Below are positions 1 through 9,235 of a stretch of 64,000 bases of DNA, piece by piece. Made by a program: the position numbers and the translations under genes. Source of the stretch: Ignavibacteriota bacterium (GTDB lineage: Bacteria > Bacteroidota > Ignavibacteria > UBA10030 > BY39); NCBI GenBank assembly GCA_003327435.1, contig QOQV01000007.1, forward strand, positions 1 to 64,000, read 5' to 3'. The first letter of the stretch is position 1, and every line of letters starts with the position of its first letter. The notes beneath the pieces are model-generated. The model worked only from the letters and a program-made list of their open reading frames with translations, was not told the origin of the DNA and ran no database searches.

Positions 1-128
1 AAGAAAAACAATACAAACAATGTTTTTTTTCATTAGAATCTCATTTGTTTTGACTTTACTTCCTCTAAATATATATCAAAGAACTATTTACAGCTATTTC
101 AGCCACACTTTTTGACTATTATACCCAT

Positions 129-400
129 CCTGAACGAGTCCGTCGGTAGATGGACGAGTGAAGAATCTGACTGAATGTAGTCAGTTGCTTCGCTAACGCT
201 CAGCATGACTTGCCGACTGTCTTTCTGAGAGAGTCCGTTGGTAAACGGACGAACGAAGAATCTGACTGAAGCACTATCAGATGTTTCGCTTCGCTCAACA
301 TGACAGGAAAGCGAATTCGCTTCATGTTTTTCTCGCAAAGAACGCAAAGGAAATCAACAAATATATCAGATGCTTCGCTAACGCTCAGCATGACAGGAAA
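129..400. repeat. Interspersed hairpin repeat, two full copies and one partial
   Basis: Two full copies (about 129-211 and 231-304) and a partial third (about 364-400) share a hairpin, the words GAAGAATCTGACTGAA and a tail like GCTTCGCTAACGCTCAGCATGACA. The hairpin arms are 138-144 with 149-155 and 233-239 with 244-250, each with a GGTA loop. The arms differ between copies but pairing is kept. The region also yields spurious short ORFs on both strands, which I do not call as genes. This looks like a non-coding interspersed element of the kind scattered between genes in this phylum; its function is unknown. Confidence 0.75.
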
Positions 401-674
401 CGAAAAGCCGATTCCTTACACTTTTTAACGGGAAAGATTCGACTCAACAAGAATCAACAAATCCAAAATCTCAAATATCAAATTTAAAATTACTCAGGTT
501 TAACAAAACAAGCCGTACAAGATTTGTTGCAATTTTATAATAACAAATACTCTTTAAAACTTAAAAAAACAACTTAATTTCATAATGTTTTCCTTTACTT
601 ATCCAAGGTATCATAACACAAATTTTGTTAATAACCCACCATTTTGATATATTTTATAAAACAATCGAGTTGAT
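401..674. other. AT-rich intergenic stretch
   Basis: No gene is seen between the repeat cluster and the start at 675. The part near 335-350 carries a CGCAAAGAACGCAAAGG word, and 455-490 is a low-complexity run rich in AAATC and AAAT. The promoter of the 675-6926 operon presumably lies in 540-670, but I could not pick out a convincing element. Confidence 0.4.
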
Positions 675-2384
675 ATGAAAAATTCTTACTTGAAATATTT
701 TTCTTACTTAATTTTTGTTTTCATTATTGCTGGTTGTAGTGGGGCAAAGGAAACAAATCAGGAAAAAACAACCATCATCAAAGGTGAAAATCGTGAGCGG
801 GCACTTGACCACTTCGTAAACGGCTCAATATATGACCAACAGGGCGACTATGCCAGAGCAATCCTCGAATACCAGGATGCATTACGATACGACAATGACC
901 CAGCTATTTATTATGCTCTGTCAAAGAGTTATGCCGCACTTGGTAAGATTGATCTTGGAATAGACGCTGCCAAAAACGCAATCAAACTTGACCCAAAGAA
1001 AAAGGAATATTACTTCAATCTCGCCGACTTATACTTGAGCTCAGGTGATCTATCAAATATGATAAATACATACAAACAAATTATCTCGCTTGATTCATCA
1101 GATTATAAAGCTTGGAATCAACTTGCCAGAATTTATCAAATATACAGAGATTATCAAAAAGCAATTGAAACTTATGAACAAATAGTTAAACGCTTTGGTC
1201 CTGAAACCGAAGTACTTTCTCAATTGTCGTTTTTATACTCACTACAGAAAAAACCTGAGCAGTCGATAATACTTCTCCGTCAGGTGTTGGAGCTGGAACC
1301 AGGTAATACCGATTTCAAAAAACAATTAGGCGGGTTATATGTCTCGATAGGAAATTTAGATTCAGCACTGACAATTTATGAGGATGTTGTTGAACAGCTT
1401 ACAACAGATGTAGAATCCAGAGCTGCCCTGTCGCATATTTATTTAATTAAGCAAAACTATGAAAAATTAGCTGAACAGTTTGATTTTATTCTAAAAGATG
1501 AGATTTTACCACTCGAATCACAATTAAGATATGCACAACTTGTTGCTTCTTTTATTCAAAAGGATTCAGCTGTTACGCCCTATGCATTACAACTTTTCGA
1601 AAAAATAAAAACTAAATATCCAGATGATTGGAGGCCTTATTTTTTCATTGGGTTAATTGCTTCCAGTATGAAAGATAATGATCTTGCTATTCAAAATTTC
1701 GAGGATGCACTTAAACTTGATAAATCTAATCCCGATCCATGGATTTATCTGGCTTCTTTATATTTCGAGAAACAAGAATATAGAAAAGTTATCGACTTAT
1801 TAAACCAATCACTACACCACATTTCTGAAGAGTTAAGAATCTATTTGCTAATGGGAATTTCGTATCAGAGGATTAATATTCTCGATAGTGCCGCACTAAA
1901 TCTCGAAAGAGCCTATCAGATAGACGAAAAAAACATAGATGTTATAACTTCTCTTGCTCTTGTATATGATGATCTTAAAAACTATGAAGAATCCGACAGT
2001 TTATATGAAAGGGGACTAAAACTCTATCCTGATAATCATCTCTTACTAAATAATTATGCATATAGTTTAAGTGTAAGAGGTCTACAACTTGAGCGAGCTT
2101 TGAAAATGTCGAAAAGGGCGCTTGAGCAACAACCTAAAAACCCTTCGTATCTGGATACGTATGGGTGGATTTTTTATCAACTTGGAAATTATAACGAAGC
2201 TCTGAGATACATCAAAGCTGCAATTGAAGAGGGTGAAGTAAGCGCAATTGTACTTGAACATCTTGGTGATGTGTATTATAAATTGGGCGATACCAATAAT
2301 GCTCTAAAATACTGGAAAGAAGCATACACAAAAGATAAAGATAACCAGGATTTAAAGAAAAAAATCGAAAAAGGGAGTTTGTGA
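675..2384 (+). CDS. TPR-repeat outer-membrane lipoprotein
   Basis: 569 residues. A hydrophobic N-terminus ends in a lipobox (IIAGC, Cys21), so it should be lipidated in the cell envelope. Almost all of the mature protein, from about residue 44 to 560, is consecutive tetratricopeptide repeats with the usual W/Y-x-x-L-G/A spacing, implying a scaffold for protein assembly. No catalytic domain is visible. Its last bases overlap the GTG start of the next gene, and it is the first of four tightly packed genes that end in an EnvC-like protein and a CHASE2 regulator. A TPR/DUF4292/EnvC order is familiar in Bacteroidota genomes. The lipoprotein and TPR calls are firm; the partner is unknown. Confidence 0.85.
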   Translation: MKNSYLKYFSYLIFVFIIAGCSGAKETNQEKTTIIKGENRERALDHFVNGSIYDQQGDYARAILEYQDALRYDNDPAIYYALSKSYAALGKIDLGIDAAKNAIKLDPKKKEYYFNLADLYLSSGDLSNMINTYKQIISLDSSDYKAWNQLARIYQIYRDYQKAIETYEQIVKRFGPETEVLSQLSFLYSLQKKPEQSIILLRQVLELEPGNTDFKKQLGGLYVSIGNLDSALTIYEDVVEQLTTDVESRAALSHIYLIKQNYEKLAEQFDFILKDEILPLESQLRYAQLVASFIQKDSAVTPYALQLFEKIKTKYPDDWRPYFFIGLIASSMKDNDLAIQNFEDALKLDKSNPDPWIYLASLYFEKQEYRKVIDLLNQSLHHISEELRIYLLMGISYQRINILDSAALNLERAYQIDEKNIDVITSLALVYDDLKNYEESDSLYERGLKLYPDNHLLLNNYAYSLSVRGLQLERALKMSKRALEQQPKNPSYLDTYGWIFYQLGNYNEALRYIKAAIEEGEVSAIVLEHLGDVYYKLGDTNNALKYWKEAYTKDKDNQDLKKKIEKGSL

Positions 2385-3136
2385 AGAATATCTGGAAAAA
2401 TTTTATTTTCGCCTTATTCGTTTTTCTCGCATCCTGTGCACCAACAAAGGAAACTTCTACTAAATTTAATAGAGCTGAAGATTTTGAAGAATATTTTAAG
2501 CAGAATATGAAAAACATTAAAACTTTTTATGGCACAGGAAATATTACAATCGAATCACCCGAGTTTTCAAATAATGCAAAGTGCAAAGTAAAAATTATTT
2601 ACCCGGATACCCTCTTTCTTGAATTAAAAGGAATATTCGGTATTTCCATCGGAATGCTTTTACTTAGAAATGAGGATTACATTTTCTATAATCAGATTGA
2701 AAACAAAATCATAACTGGAAATTTTAATACCCTAAATGAAAATCCATATTTAAATCTGAATCTTTCTACGAGAGAAATCATCGATTTTTTTGCCGGAAAA
2801 TTCTTTTACAATTATATAAACTTTAACTCATCACAGCTCATAAAAGATAACGGATACTACATTATAGAATCAAAAACAAATAATTTAAAAAAAAGAGTTT
2901 GGATAGATCCAGATAATCTAACTATTGATCGTGTTGTCGAATATAACGATCAAGATGAAAGTATTTTTGAAGGTATAGCAAAATTTTATGATAAAAAGCT
3001 GATGATGCCAACATGGATGCGTATCATCTTAAACTCCACACAAAGCAGTCTTACTTTAACATATAACGACATTCAGTTAAACAAAGAAATTGATCTGGAG
3101 ATACCGCAAATATTATTAAAAAAGCTAACACAATGA
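2381..3136 (+). CDS. DUF4292-type lipoprotein
   Basis: 251 residues from a GTG start that overlaps the stop of the TPR gene. The signal peptide ends in a lipobox (FLASC, Cys19). The rest looks like the DUF4292 family, whose fold resembles the LolA/LolB lipoprotein carriers: a run of beta strands with the words 'FYGTGNITIES' near the front and 'KKRVWIDPDNL' further on. DUF4292 proteins are usually next to EnvC-like genes in Bacteroidota, as here. It overlaps the following gene by four bases (ATGA). Role is inferred: possibly binding lipids or lipoproteins during outer-membrane or wall assembly. The DUF assignment is from recognition, not a search. Confidence 0.7.
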   Translation: MKNIWKNFIFALFVFLASCAPTKETSTKFNRAEDFEEYFKQNMKNIKTFYGTGNITIESPEFSNNAKCKVKIIYPDTLFLELKGIFGISIGMLLLRNEDYIFYNQIENKIITGNFNTLNENPYLNLNLSTREIIDFFAGKFFYNYINFNSSQLIKDNGYYIIESKTNNLKKRVWIDPDNLTIDRVVEYNDQDESIFEGIAKFYDKKLMMPTWMRIILNSTQSSLTLTYNDIQLNKEIDLEIPQILLKKLTQ

Positions 3137-4314
3137 AATTTTGTTTAAAATACATAATCGTCGTAATGTTATTTTTGACAGCATATGCAGGTGACAATGA
3201 TATAAAGAAAAAGCAGAGTGAATTACAAAAACTTCAGAAAGAGATTAATTTATGGGAACAGAAATTAGAAAATCGACAGAAAAAAGAGAAAGCCACACTT
3301 GAACTTTTAGACACCTACGATCAACAACTAGTTGCTCTAAGGAAGTTGATCAAAAATTTGAGAGAAAGTCAAAAATCACTTGAGAGGGAAATTGATAATA
3401 CAAAATTCAAAATAGGTGAAATTGAGAAGAAATTAAGTTTCATAAAGAAACAATATACAAATTATGTTATTAATGCTTACAAGCATGGTAAAATTTACGA
3501 TCTGGAATTACTTGTAACAGCAAAGTCATATAATCAATTATTAATTAGATCAAAATATTTACAAAAGTTTTCGGAATATCGAAAAAGGGATATTCAAAAA
3601 ATTGGGGAAAAGTTTGAAGAGCTACAAAAGCAACAGAATATTTTAGAAAATCAGCTTGTAGAATTAAATCAACTGCTTCAGAACAAAGCAACCGAAGAAA
3701 AGCGATTAATAGCCAGATCCGAAGAGAGAAAAAAAATATTAACACAAATAAAAAGGGATAAACAAAACTTTCAAAAGGAACTGGAAAGAAAAAGGAAAGC
3801 AGTTAAAGATTTAGAGAATTTGATAACCAAGTTAATTGAAGATGAGGAAAAAGAGAAAGATATAAAAACAACATACTCTGAATCGGCAGCTGGAATTTTT
3901 GAAATCAGAAAAGGAAAACTTCCCTGGCCAGTTAAAACAGGTAAGTTAATAGGAAAATTTGGTATTCAACAACACCCAGTTCTAAAAACTTACTCGAATA
4001 ATACCGGAATTGATATTGCTGTACCACCGGGTACAAATGTTCATGCAATCGCAGACGGTGTTGTAGCAACTATATGGTGGTTGCCCTCTTATGGAAATCT
4101 CATAATAATAAATCATTTTAACAATTATCGAACAGTTTACGCTAATTTATCTGAAATTGATGTTAATGAAGGTGATAAAGTAACCGAAGGAACAATTATC
4201 GGTAAAAGTGGAGAATCAATCAACGGTGCACAGATTCATTTTGAAATCTGGAAAGGTCGTGAAAAACAAAATCCCGAAGTATGGTTACACCCACAGGAAT
4301 TCGCTAAGAGATGA
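3133..4314 (+). CDS. EnvC-like murein hydrolase activator (degenerate LytM/M23)
   Basis: 393 residues: signal peptide of about 19, a long lysine/glutamate-rich coiled coil (about 20-250) and a C-terminal LytM/M23 domain (about 265-385). Active M23 enzymes bind zinc through HxGxD and HxH. Here the first motif reads NTGID (about 289-293), with Asn for His, and the last reads QIHFEIW (His369), with Gln for the first His. This loss of zinc ligands, together with the coiled coil, is the signature of EnvC, which activates periplasmic amidases rather than cutting peptidoglycan itself. No amidase gene is in the window. Four-base overlaps join it to both neighbours. Confidence 0.85.
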   Translation: MKFCLKYIIVVMLFLTAYAGDNDIKKKQSELQKLQKEINLWEQKLENRQKKEKATLELLDTYDQQLVALRKLIKNLRESQKSLEREIDNTKFKIGEIEKKLSFIKKQYTNYVINAYKHGKIYDLELLVTAKSYNQLLIRSKYLQKFSEYRKRDIQKIGEKFEELQKQQNILENQLVELNQLLQNKATEEKRLIARSEERKKILTQIKRDKQNFQKELERKRKAVKDLENLITKLIEDEEKEKDIKTTYSESAAGIFEIRKGKLPWPVKTGKLIGKFGIQQHPVLKTYSNNTGIDIAVPPGTNVHAIADGVVATIWWLPSYGNLIIINHFNNYRTVYANLSEIDVNEGDKVTEGTIIGKSGESINGAQIHFEIWKGREKQNPEVWLHPQEFAKR

Positions 4315-6926
4315 AAAGTAAAGAAGCAAAATTTACTCTCATTACACTTTTTGTCTTAATTGTTCTTTCATATATTTTTTCAGGAGTTTTCTTTACGCTG
4401 GATAAACACCTTCTCGATTTAAAATTCAAACTACGTGGTGAAATCCCAATCGATTCATCTACAATCATTCTTTACCTGGATAATGATGATATTAACGCAC
4501 TTGGAGGATTACCTTTAAAAAGAAACTATTACGCACTCGCAGTAAATATTCTAAACGAGTTAAATGCTAAAGTAATTGGTCTTGATGTAGCATTAACAGA
4601 GCATAGCATCGATAAACCTGAATATGATGAGGTTTTGACTAAAACTGTCGGTGCTAAAAAGAATGTAGTACTCACAAGTTATTTCGATTCAATATCAGAA
4701 GAAGAACCTAATTTATCATTCAGATTACCTGAGGAGATTGGTTATAAAATAAACCCCTCAACAAAATTCTTTTCAGGTGAAAAACTAAATCTTCCATTTT
4801 TAGAACTTCAAAAAGCGGCATACTCAATTGGGCACGAAAATATCACAGAAGAGGGTAAAATTCCTTTATTCATAAGTCAAACAAACGGGCTTATGCCTGC
4901 ATTTGCTCTCGAACTCTTTCGAGCATTTGTTAACACAGAAAAAAGCAAACTAAAAATTCAAAACTCTGAATTGCTAATAGAGGCACAGGATAAATTATAC
5001 ACAATTCCTTTTGAAAAAAATGGTATTGTAAATCTAAACTATACTGGCGGAGCTAAAACTTTATTAGCAATACCTCTGGTTGAATTTTTACAAGCTTACA
5101 ATCTTTACAAAAAAGGTGGAATTACCGATATAGATGTAACTTCGGTCAAAAACAAAATTGTAATAATTGGTATTGTAGCTACGGGGCGAAGTGTATTTGT
5201 TAAATCTCCATTCTCCTCACAATATCCAGCCATAGGCTTACACGCAACTTTTATAGATAACATTCTTAAAAACAGATTCATATCTAAAATGCCAGTAATA
5301 CTGGAACTTTTTCTAATTTTGGTTGCAGCATTAATATTTTCCTATTTTACATATCGAGGTAACGAGTTAAAAACATTCATAGTTCTTTTAATATATTTCT
5401 TTTTTTATTTCATAATGTCACTACTTTTGTTTAGCATCTCCAATTTTGACCTTACAATTACCAGGCATTATATAATCCTGATAATTCAGATGATTTCGGT
5501 TGTGGTTTATAGAAATTATCTGGTAAAAGAGGAGGTACGCAATCTTGAAATTGAAAGAGATGCGATTCATAAGAAACTTCATGATCGTGAAGAAAAATTG
5601 ATCAAACTTCAAAACGAGTTAAGAAAAGCCGAGATGGAAAATGCTTTACAAAGAAAAGGTAAATTGGTAAACGAGATAAAGAAATTTGAGAAAGAAGTTA
5701 GCATATTAAAACTTCAAATTAATGAATACGAAAAATTGGCTCACATAACAGATAACTATGAGAACTTTGAAGGTATAATCTATTCAGCTACAAGTCCGAT
5801 GAAAAGTGTCGTTGAATTTTTAAAAAAGATTGCTGATAATGATTCGCCTGTATTAATACTTGGAGAAAGCGGAACAGGGAAAGAATTAATTGCGAGAGCA
5901 ATCCACAGAAAAAGCCACCGCTCAGATAAACCTTTTGTGGCTTTAAACTGTGGAGCTCTAACCGAAACCTTACTCGAAAGTGAACTCTTTGGTTACGAAA
6001 AAGGTGCATTCACTGGTGCAACTAAAGAAAAACCTGGACGATTTGAACTGGCAGATGGAGGAACTATCTTTTTAGATGAAATAGCTGAAACGAGTGAAGC
6101 CTTTCAGGTAAAATTATTAAGAATACTTCAGGAGGGGGAATTTGAAAGAGTGGGTGGAACAGAAACAAAAAAAGTTAATGTAAGAGTGCTTGCAGCTACA
6201 AACAAAAATATCATCGACAGCATTGATGAGAAAAAATTCAGACAGGATCTCTATTACAGATTAAGCGTATTTGTTATAAATTTACCTCCATTAAGAGAAA
6301 GAAAAGAAGATATTCCAATATTAGTAAAACATTTCATTGAACTTGAAAACAAAGATATGAAATGTTCCAGTGAAGTTGTCGAAGTTTTATTGAAATACCC
6401 ATTTAATGGTAATGTCAGAGAATTGCAGAGTATAATTAAAAGAGCTGTGGTGCTTGCCACATCTGAGAAGCGTAATTATCTAAAATTATCAGATTTACCA
6501 GAAGATATCCAGAAACTTCAGAAAAACAAGGAAGACCTTGCTGAACGAATCATGAAATCAATTAGGGAAAAAAAATTTTCAAAAAACTCAATCTCCGAAA
6601 CTGCAAAAGAGCTTGGGGGAATGAATCGAAGTACAGTCGCAGAATATTTCAGGGGTTATTGTTTTAAAACTATCGTGGAAAAAAATTACCATCTTGATGA
6701 TGCCATCTTAGAAATTGCCGATTCGATCGAACCCGAAATAATAAATAAGGTGAAAAAGAAGGTAATTGAATACCTCAAAAATGCTTTAGAGAATATCGAT
6801 AAAAATTTTAATTTAGAAACAAATTTAAGGAAAAACAGGGCAAAGTTTAAAAATTTACCCCAAAAATATCATTATTATCTTGAGGAAATAATTAAGCATT
6901 ATATAAAGGACGAGTTTAAAATATAA
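4311..6926 (+). CDS. Membrane-bound CHASE2 sensor / sigma-54 activator
   Basis: 871 residues. Order: one N-terminal membrane helix (about 8-28), an extracytoplasmic CHASE2 domain (about 30-325), three membrane helices (about 325-410), a coiled coil (about 410-480), then a sigma-54 AAA+ domain with Walker A GESGTGKE (about 518), the sigma-54 contact loop GAFTGA (565-570) and DEIAE. A Fis-like helix-turn-helix lies near 760-785 ([11 protein letters not shown]...RSTVAEYF), followed by an unusual tail of roughly 90 charged residues. It should sense an envelope signal and drive a sigma-54 promoter directly, with no separate kinase. It is last in an envelope operon, and a sigma-54 promoter lies 170 bases downstream. 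No receiver or histidine kinase domain is present. Confidence 0.9.
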   Translation: MKSKEAKFTLITLFVLIVLSYIFSGVFFTLDKHLLDLKFKLRGEIPIDSSTIILYLDNDDINALGGLPLKRNYYALAVNILNELNAKVIGLDVALTEHSIDKPEYDEVLTKTVGAKKNVVLTSYFDSISEEEPNLSFRLPEEIGYKINPSTKFFSGEKLNLPFLELQKAAYSIGHENITEEGKIPLFISQTNGLMPAFALELFRAFVNTEKSKLKIQNSELLIEAQDKLYTIPFEKNGIVNLNYTGGAKTLLAIPLVEFLQAYNLYKKGGITDIDVTSVKNKIVIIGIVATGRSVFVKSPFSSQYPAIGLHATFIDNILKNRFISKMPVILELFLILVAALIFSYFTYRGNELKTFIVLLIYFFFYFIMSLLLFSISNFDLTITRHYIILIIQMISVVVYRNYLVKEEVRNLEIERDAIHKKLHDREEKLIKLQNELRKAEMENALQRKGKLVNEIKKFEKEVSILKLQINEYEKLAHITDNYENFEGIIYSATSPMKSVVEFLKKIADNDSPVLILGESGTGKELIARAIHRKSHRSDKPFVALNCGALTETLLESELFGYEKGAFTGATKEKPGRFELADGGTIFLDEIAETSEAFQVKLLRILQEGEFERVGGTETKKVNVRVLAATNKNIIDSIDEKKFRQDLYYRLSVFVINLPPLRERKEDIPILVKHFIELENKDMKCSSEVVEVLLKYPFNGNVRELQSIIKRAVVLATSEKRNYLKLSDLPEDIQKLQKNKEDLAERIMKSIREKKFSKNSISETAKELGGMNRSTVAEYFRGYCFKTIVEKNYHLDDAILEIADSIEPEIINKVKKKVIEYLKNALENIDKNFNLETNLRKNRAKFKNLPQKYHYYLEEIIKHYIKDEFKI

Positions 6927-6948
6927 AAATATGCTGGATAAAAAGCTT

Positions 6949-6979
6949 TCCGGCAGTTCCACCGTCAAATCCGGCAGTT
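6949..6979 (+). promoter_or_regulatory. Candidate enhancer: direct repeats for the sigma-54 activator
   Basis: The ten-base word TCCGGCAGTT occurs at 6949-6958 and again at 6970-6979. The start-to-start distance is 21 bases, two turns of the helix, so both copies face the same side. They lie about 115-145 bases upstream of the -24 element at 7095, the usual range for upstream activator sites, and directly after the activator gene. The repeat is G+C-rich against an AT-rich background. Binding is inferred. Confidence 0.55.
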
Positions 6980-7094
6980 AGATGACCTGAAACATAATAA
7001 GAATCACCATTTTAAATCATAAAAACCAACAAAATTAACCAAATTTAAACATTCCATTAGCAAATCCTAAAATTTAATAACTTTAATTTAAAAC

Positions 7095-7110
7095 TGGCAC
7101 GGGAATTGGA
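7095..7110 (+). promoter_or_regulatory. Sigma-54 (-24/-12) promoter
   Basis: TGGCACG at 7095-7101, four bases, then TTGGA at 7106-7110. The sigma-54 consensus is TGGCACG-N4-TTGCW, so the only departure is G for C in the -12 element, and the spacing is exact. The transcript would start near 7121 and leave a leader of about 148 bases before the ATG at 7269. It sits between the sigma-54 activator gene and the operon starting at 7269, its obvious target. Confidence 0.8.
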
Positions 7111-7158
7111 ATTATAATGCACATATGAAAAACAAACTACAAAACATAGAACAAAATT

Positions 7159-7225
7159 CCATCCCGTTGTCCACAAGTTTTGTTTTTTTAAATAATCGGG
7201 CTCGTGGGGAGAAACAGCGGGATGG
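7159..7225 (+). promoter_or_regulatory. Structured 5' leader hairpin
   Basis: Within the predicted leader, 7159-7170 (CCATCCCGTTGT) pairs with 7214-7225 (ACAGCGGGATGG) over twelve base pairs, one of them G-U. Inside it, CCAC at 7171-7174 can pair with GTGG at 7204-7207, leaving GGAGAA bulged on the 3' side. It ends 43 bases before the start codon. It has no T tract, so it is not a terminator as written. It could stabilise the message or be a protein or ligand site; I recognise no riboswitch class. A reading frame open through it from 7125 probably is not translated, since 7269 has the ribosome site and signal peptide. Confidence 0.55.
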
Positions 7226-7268
7226 TAAAGTTTATATAAAATCATGTATAAAAAATAAAGGAGTCGTT

Positions 7269-8243
7269 ATGCGCAATTTAAAAATCCCAACATTTATAAT
7301 ATTTATCCTATCAATTATATTTATAACTGGATGTCAGAAAGACACAATAGTGGATCCAGGTACAATAACTGAAGATGATTATCTAAAACAACAGGCAATC
7401 AGTGCAGAGGAAGTAGCGGGTTACATTCAAAACGAAGAAGTTTCGATTGAGGATGAATACGAAAAGGATATGAACTATGATGAATTTGGAATATTAAAGA
7501 CGACAGATCCCATCACACCAATCAAATGGGCACGAAAAATTGATAGAGTAGTAAAAACTTTGCTTGTTGAACAAATAAACGATACTATCAAAGTAGTAAC
7601 TATCGTAAAAGATATTTCCGGTAGATTTATTATCAAAGCCATTAAAGATTCCAATGGAATTACTGATACGGTAAGGATTATTAAGCCATACACATCTACA
7701 ATCACACGCAAGGTTAGATTTTTAAAAATAAACAACAACAACGATTTCAAGAAGAACTGGAAACCAATTGCCATTACATTAGTTGAAGGAAAAACGAATA
7801 CAAAGAATTTTATTATCTCGACTCTTGAAGTTATGACATCTGTTGATACTGCTACTATAACCGACCCACTGACTTATTGGGTAAGATTTGCACCTGGTAG
7901 AGGCGGCGTTTCACTTGTGAAGCCCGGCGATGCTTTCATTATCAGGGTAACTGTTACAAGCGAGAATCCACAAGCTGAATATGCCTGCTTAAGAACTGGT
8001 CTTGATTCTGGCTTTAAACGCCATCGTGCACGTTTCCAGATGGATTTGGTAAGTGAATCTGAATCCAACGGAATTTATACTCGAGTTTACCAAAAAGTGT
8101 TTGCTGCACGACTTCCAATGGGAATCTCTTTCGGGCATATGAATGCAATCGTAGATGTAATGTCCTATAACTCAATCAATGATGATTCTGCCCCTTATAT
8201 GAATTCGTTCTGGGGGATGCCTTATTTAGTAAAGAGATTTTAA
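7269..8243 (+). CDS. Lipoprotein of unknown function, first gene of sigma-54 operon
   Basis: 324 residues. The start at 7269 is chosen because it follows AAAGGAG by a few bases and begins a clear signal peptide with lipobox FITGC (Cys22); an in-frame ATG at 7125 would place 48 polar residues before the signal. After an acidic linker the protein is mixed beta-rich with no motif I recognise. 'ITPIKWARKI' and 'RFQMDLVSESES' suggest a beta-sandwich, but this is weak. It is the first gene after the sigma-54 promoter and structured leader, so it is probably made on an envelope signal. Function unknown. Confidence 0.75.
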   Translation: MRNLKIPTFIIFILSIIFITGCQKDTIVDPGTITEDDYLKQQAISAEEVAGYIQNEEVSIEDEYEKDMNYDEFGILKTTDPITPIKWARKIDRVVKTLLVEQINDTIKVVTIVKDISGRFIIKAIKDSNGITDTVRIIKPYTSTITRKVRFLKINNNNDFKKNWKPIAITLVEGKTNTKNFIISTLEVMTSVDTATITDPLTYWVRFAPGRGGVSLVKPGDAFIIRVTVTSENPQAEYACLRTGLDSGFKRHRARFQMDLVSESESNGIYTRVYQKVFAARLPMGISFGHMNAIVDVMSYNSINDDSAPYMNSFWGMPYLVKRF

Positions 8244-8258
8244 ACGTTTCAAATTCAT

Positions 8259-8304
8259 AACTCCTTTCCCGTCTTCAGCTCCTGCTGAAGGCGGGAAGTG
8301 AGTT
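8259..8304. repeat. 21-bp stem palindrome between two lipoprotein genes
   Basis: Arms 8259-8279 and 8284-8304 pair over 21 positions with one mismatch and two G-T pairs around a TCCT loop; the core is TTCAGC/GCTGAA inside CCCG/CGGG. Five Ts (8303-8307) close the right arm, and outer TTTCAAA/TTTGAAA can extend the stem. It could be a partial terminator, a message-stabilising hairpin, or a dispersed REP-like palindrome; its CTTCAGCTCCTGCTGAAG core resembles elements repeated across many genomes. It lies inside the presumed operon. Confidence 0.65.
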
Positions 8305-8339
8305 TTTGAAAGTAAAAACTATATAATTAAATTTAAACT

Positions 8340-9230
8340 ATGAAAACTTCAAAAATAACAACAATATTAATAAGCCTCTTGATATTGCTTAATGCATGTC
8401 AAAAACAAACGCCAGTTGAGCTGGTGGATAAAACCGATGATTCCAATTTGATAAATATCCAACCATTGCCACCATCGTTGGATTCCCTGTACCTGGTATC
8501 AGATGAAGATTCAAGTGGAAATATCGGCATGTTAAATACAAAATTCTTTGCCAAACTGGTGTATCAATCTATTCGAATAGATCGACCATTTCGAGCCGAC
8601 AGTTTCACAACTGCAGAAGCAATATTCTTCGATAACAAAAATCCTATACGACACAATAATCGTATTATTGCTTATCCATCGTTCGATATAGGAACTCTAA
8701 GATTTAATAATCAGATTATGAATAAATTTCAAAGAAGGATAATGATTCCATTAAGAGGTGATTCACTAATTGGTTTTAGATATCATTTGCGCAATGCTTA
8801 CGAGTATAACTACACTAATAGATGGTCAACAAATGGACAGGATTCCTTTCCACCTTTTGAATTCACAGTAAATGCCCCTCCACAGATTCGGATAACAAAT
8901 TTAGTGTCAGGCACGATCAACATTTCTGAACCACTATATATAAAGTGGAATTGTTCAAGCCCTGAAATCAACTTATTCATAAGCACTGAAGCCGGCAACC
9001 TGCTTCAGCGCCAGCTGATACCCATACTTCATCTCAGAATAAAAAACACAAAAGGGGAAATAACTATTCCTGTCAGAATACTTGAACTACTACCTGTGAA
9101 AAAATATTCTCGTTATATGTTCACATTTACTTCTGAATACAAATTTACAAGAGAAATTTCAGGATACTCAGAAAAAATTCTTATCTATTCTGCCTCAGTT
9201 CATAGTATAATGCTGAACTTACAACAATAA
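8340..9230 (+). CDS. Lipoprotein of unknown function
   Basis: 296 residues with a signal peptide and lipobox LLNAC (Cys20). The mature part is beta-rich. Near 180-260 the words 'NAPPQIRITN' and 'PLYIKWNCSSPEINLFIS' resemble an Ig-like or fibronectin-like sandwich of the kind found in surface lipoproteins of this phylum. No enzyme motif is visible. It follows the first lipoprotein of the sigma-54 operon after a 96-base gap that holds the large palindrome, and precedes a beta-barrel gene by five bases. It may be an outer-membrane partner of that barrel; this is inference from position. Confidence 0.7.
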   Translation: MKTSKITTILISLLILLNACQKQTPVELVDKTDDSNLINIQPLPPSLDSLYLVSDEDSSGNIGMLNTKFFAKLVYQSIRIDRPFRADSFTTAEAIFFDNKNPIRHNNRIIAYPSFDIGTLRFNNQIMNKFQRRIMIPLRGDSLIGFRYHLRNAYEYNYTNRWSTNGQDSFPPFEFTVNAPPQIRITNLVSGTINISEPLYIKWNCSSPEINLFISTEAGNLLQRQLIPILHLRIKNTKGEITIPVRILELLPVKKYSRYMFTFTSEYKFTREISGYSEKILIYSASVHSIMLNLQQ

Positions 9231-9235
9231 CACGG

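Noticed and set aside
4-27. AAAAACA/TGTTTTT hairpin at the window start as a terminator
   Set aside because: Nearly all A-T pairs and a ten-base loop; too weak to support with no gene visible upstream.
99-487. Three short ORFs on both strands in the repeat region
   Set aside because: They follow the copies of the interspersed repeat, have no ribosome sites, and change frame between copies; the hairpin pairing explains the sequence better.
7125-7268. A 48-codon N-terminal extension of the first sigma-54 operon gene
   Set aside because: It would put polar residues before the signal peptide, the ATG at 7269 has the ribosome site, and 7125 lies only four bases after the predicted transcript start.
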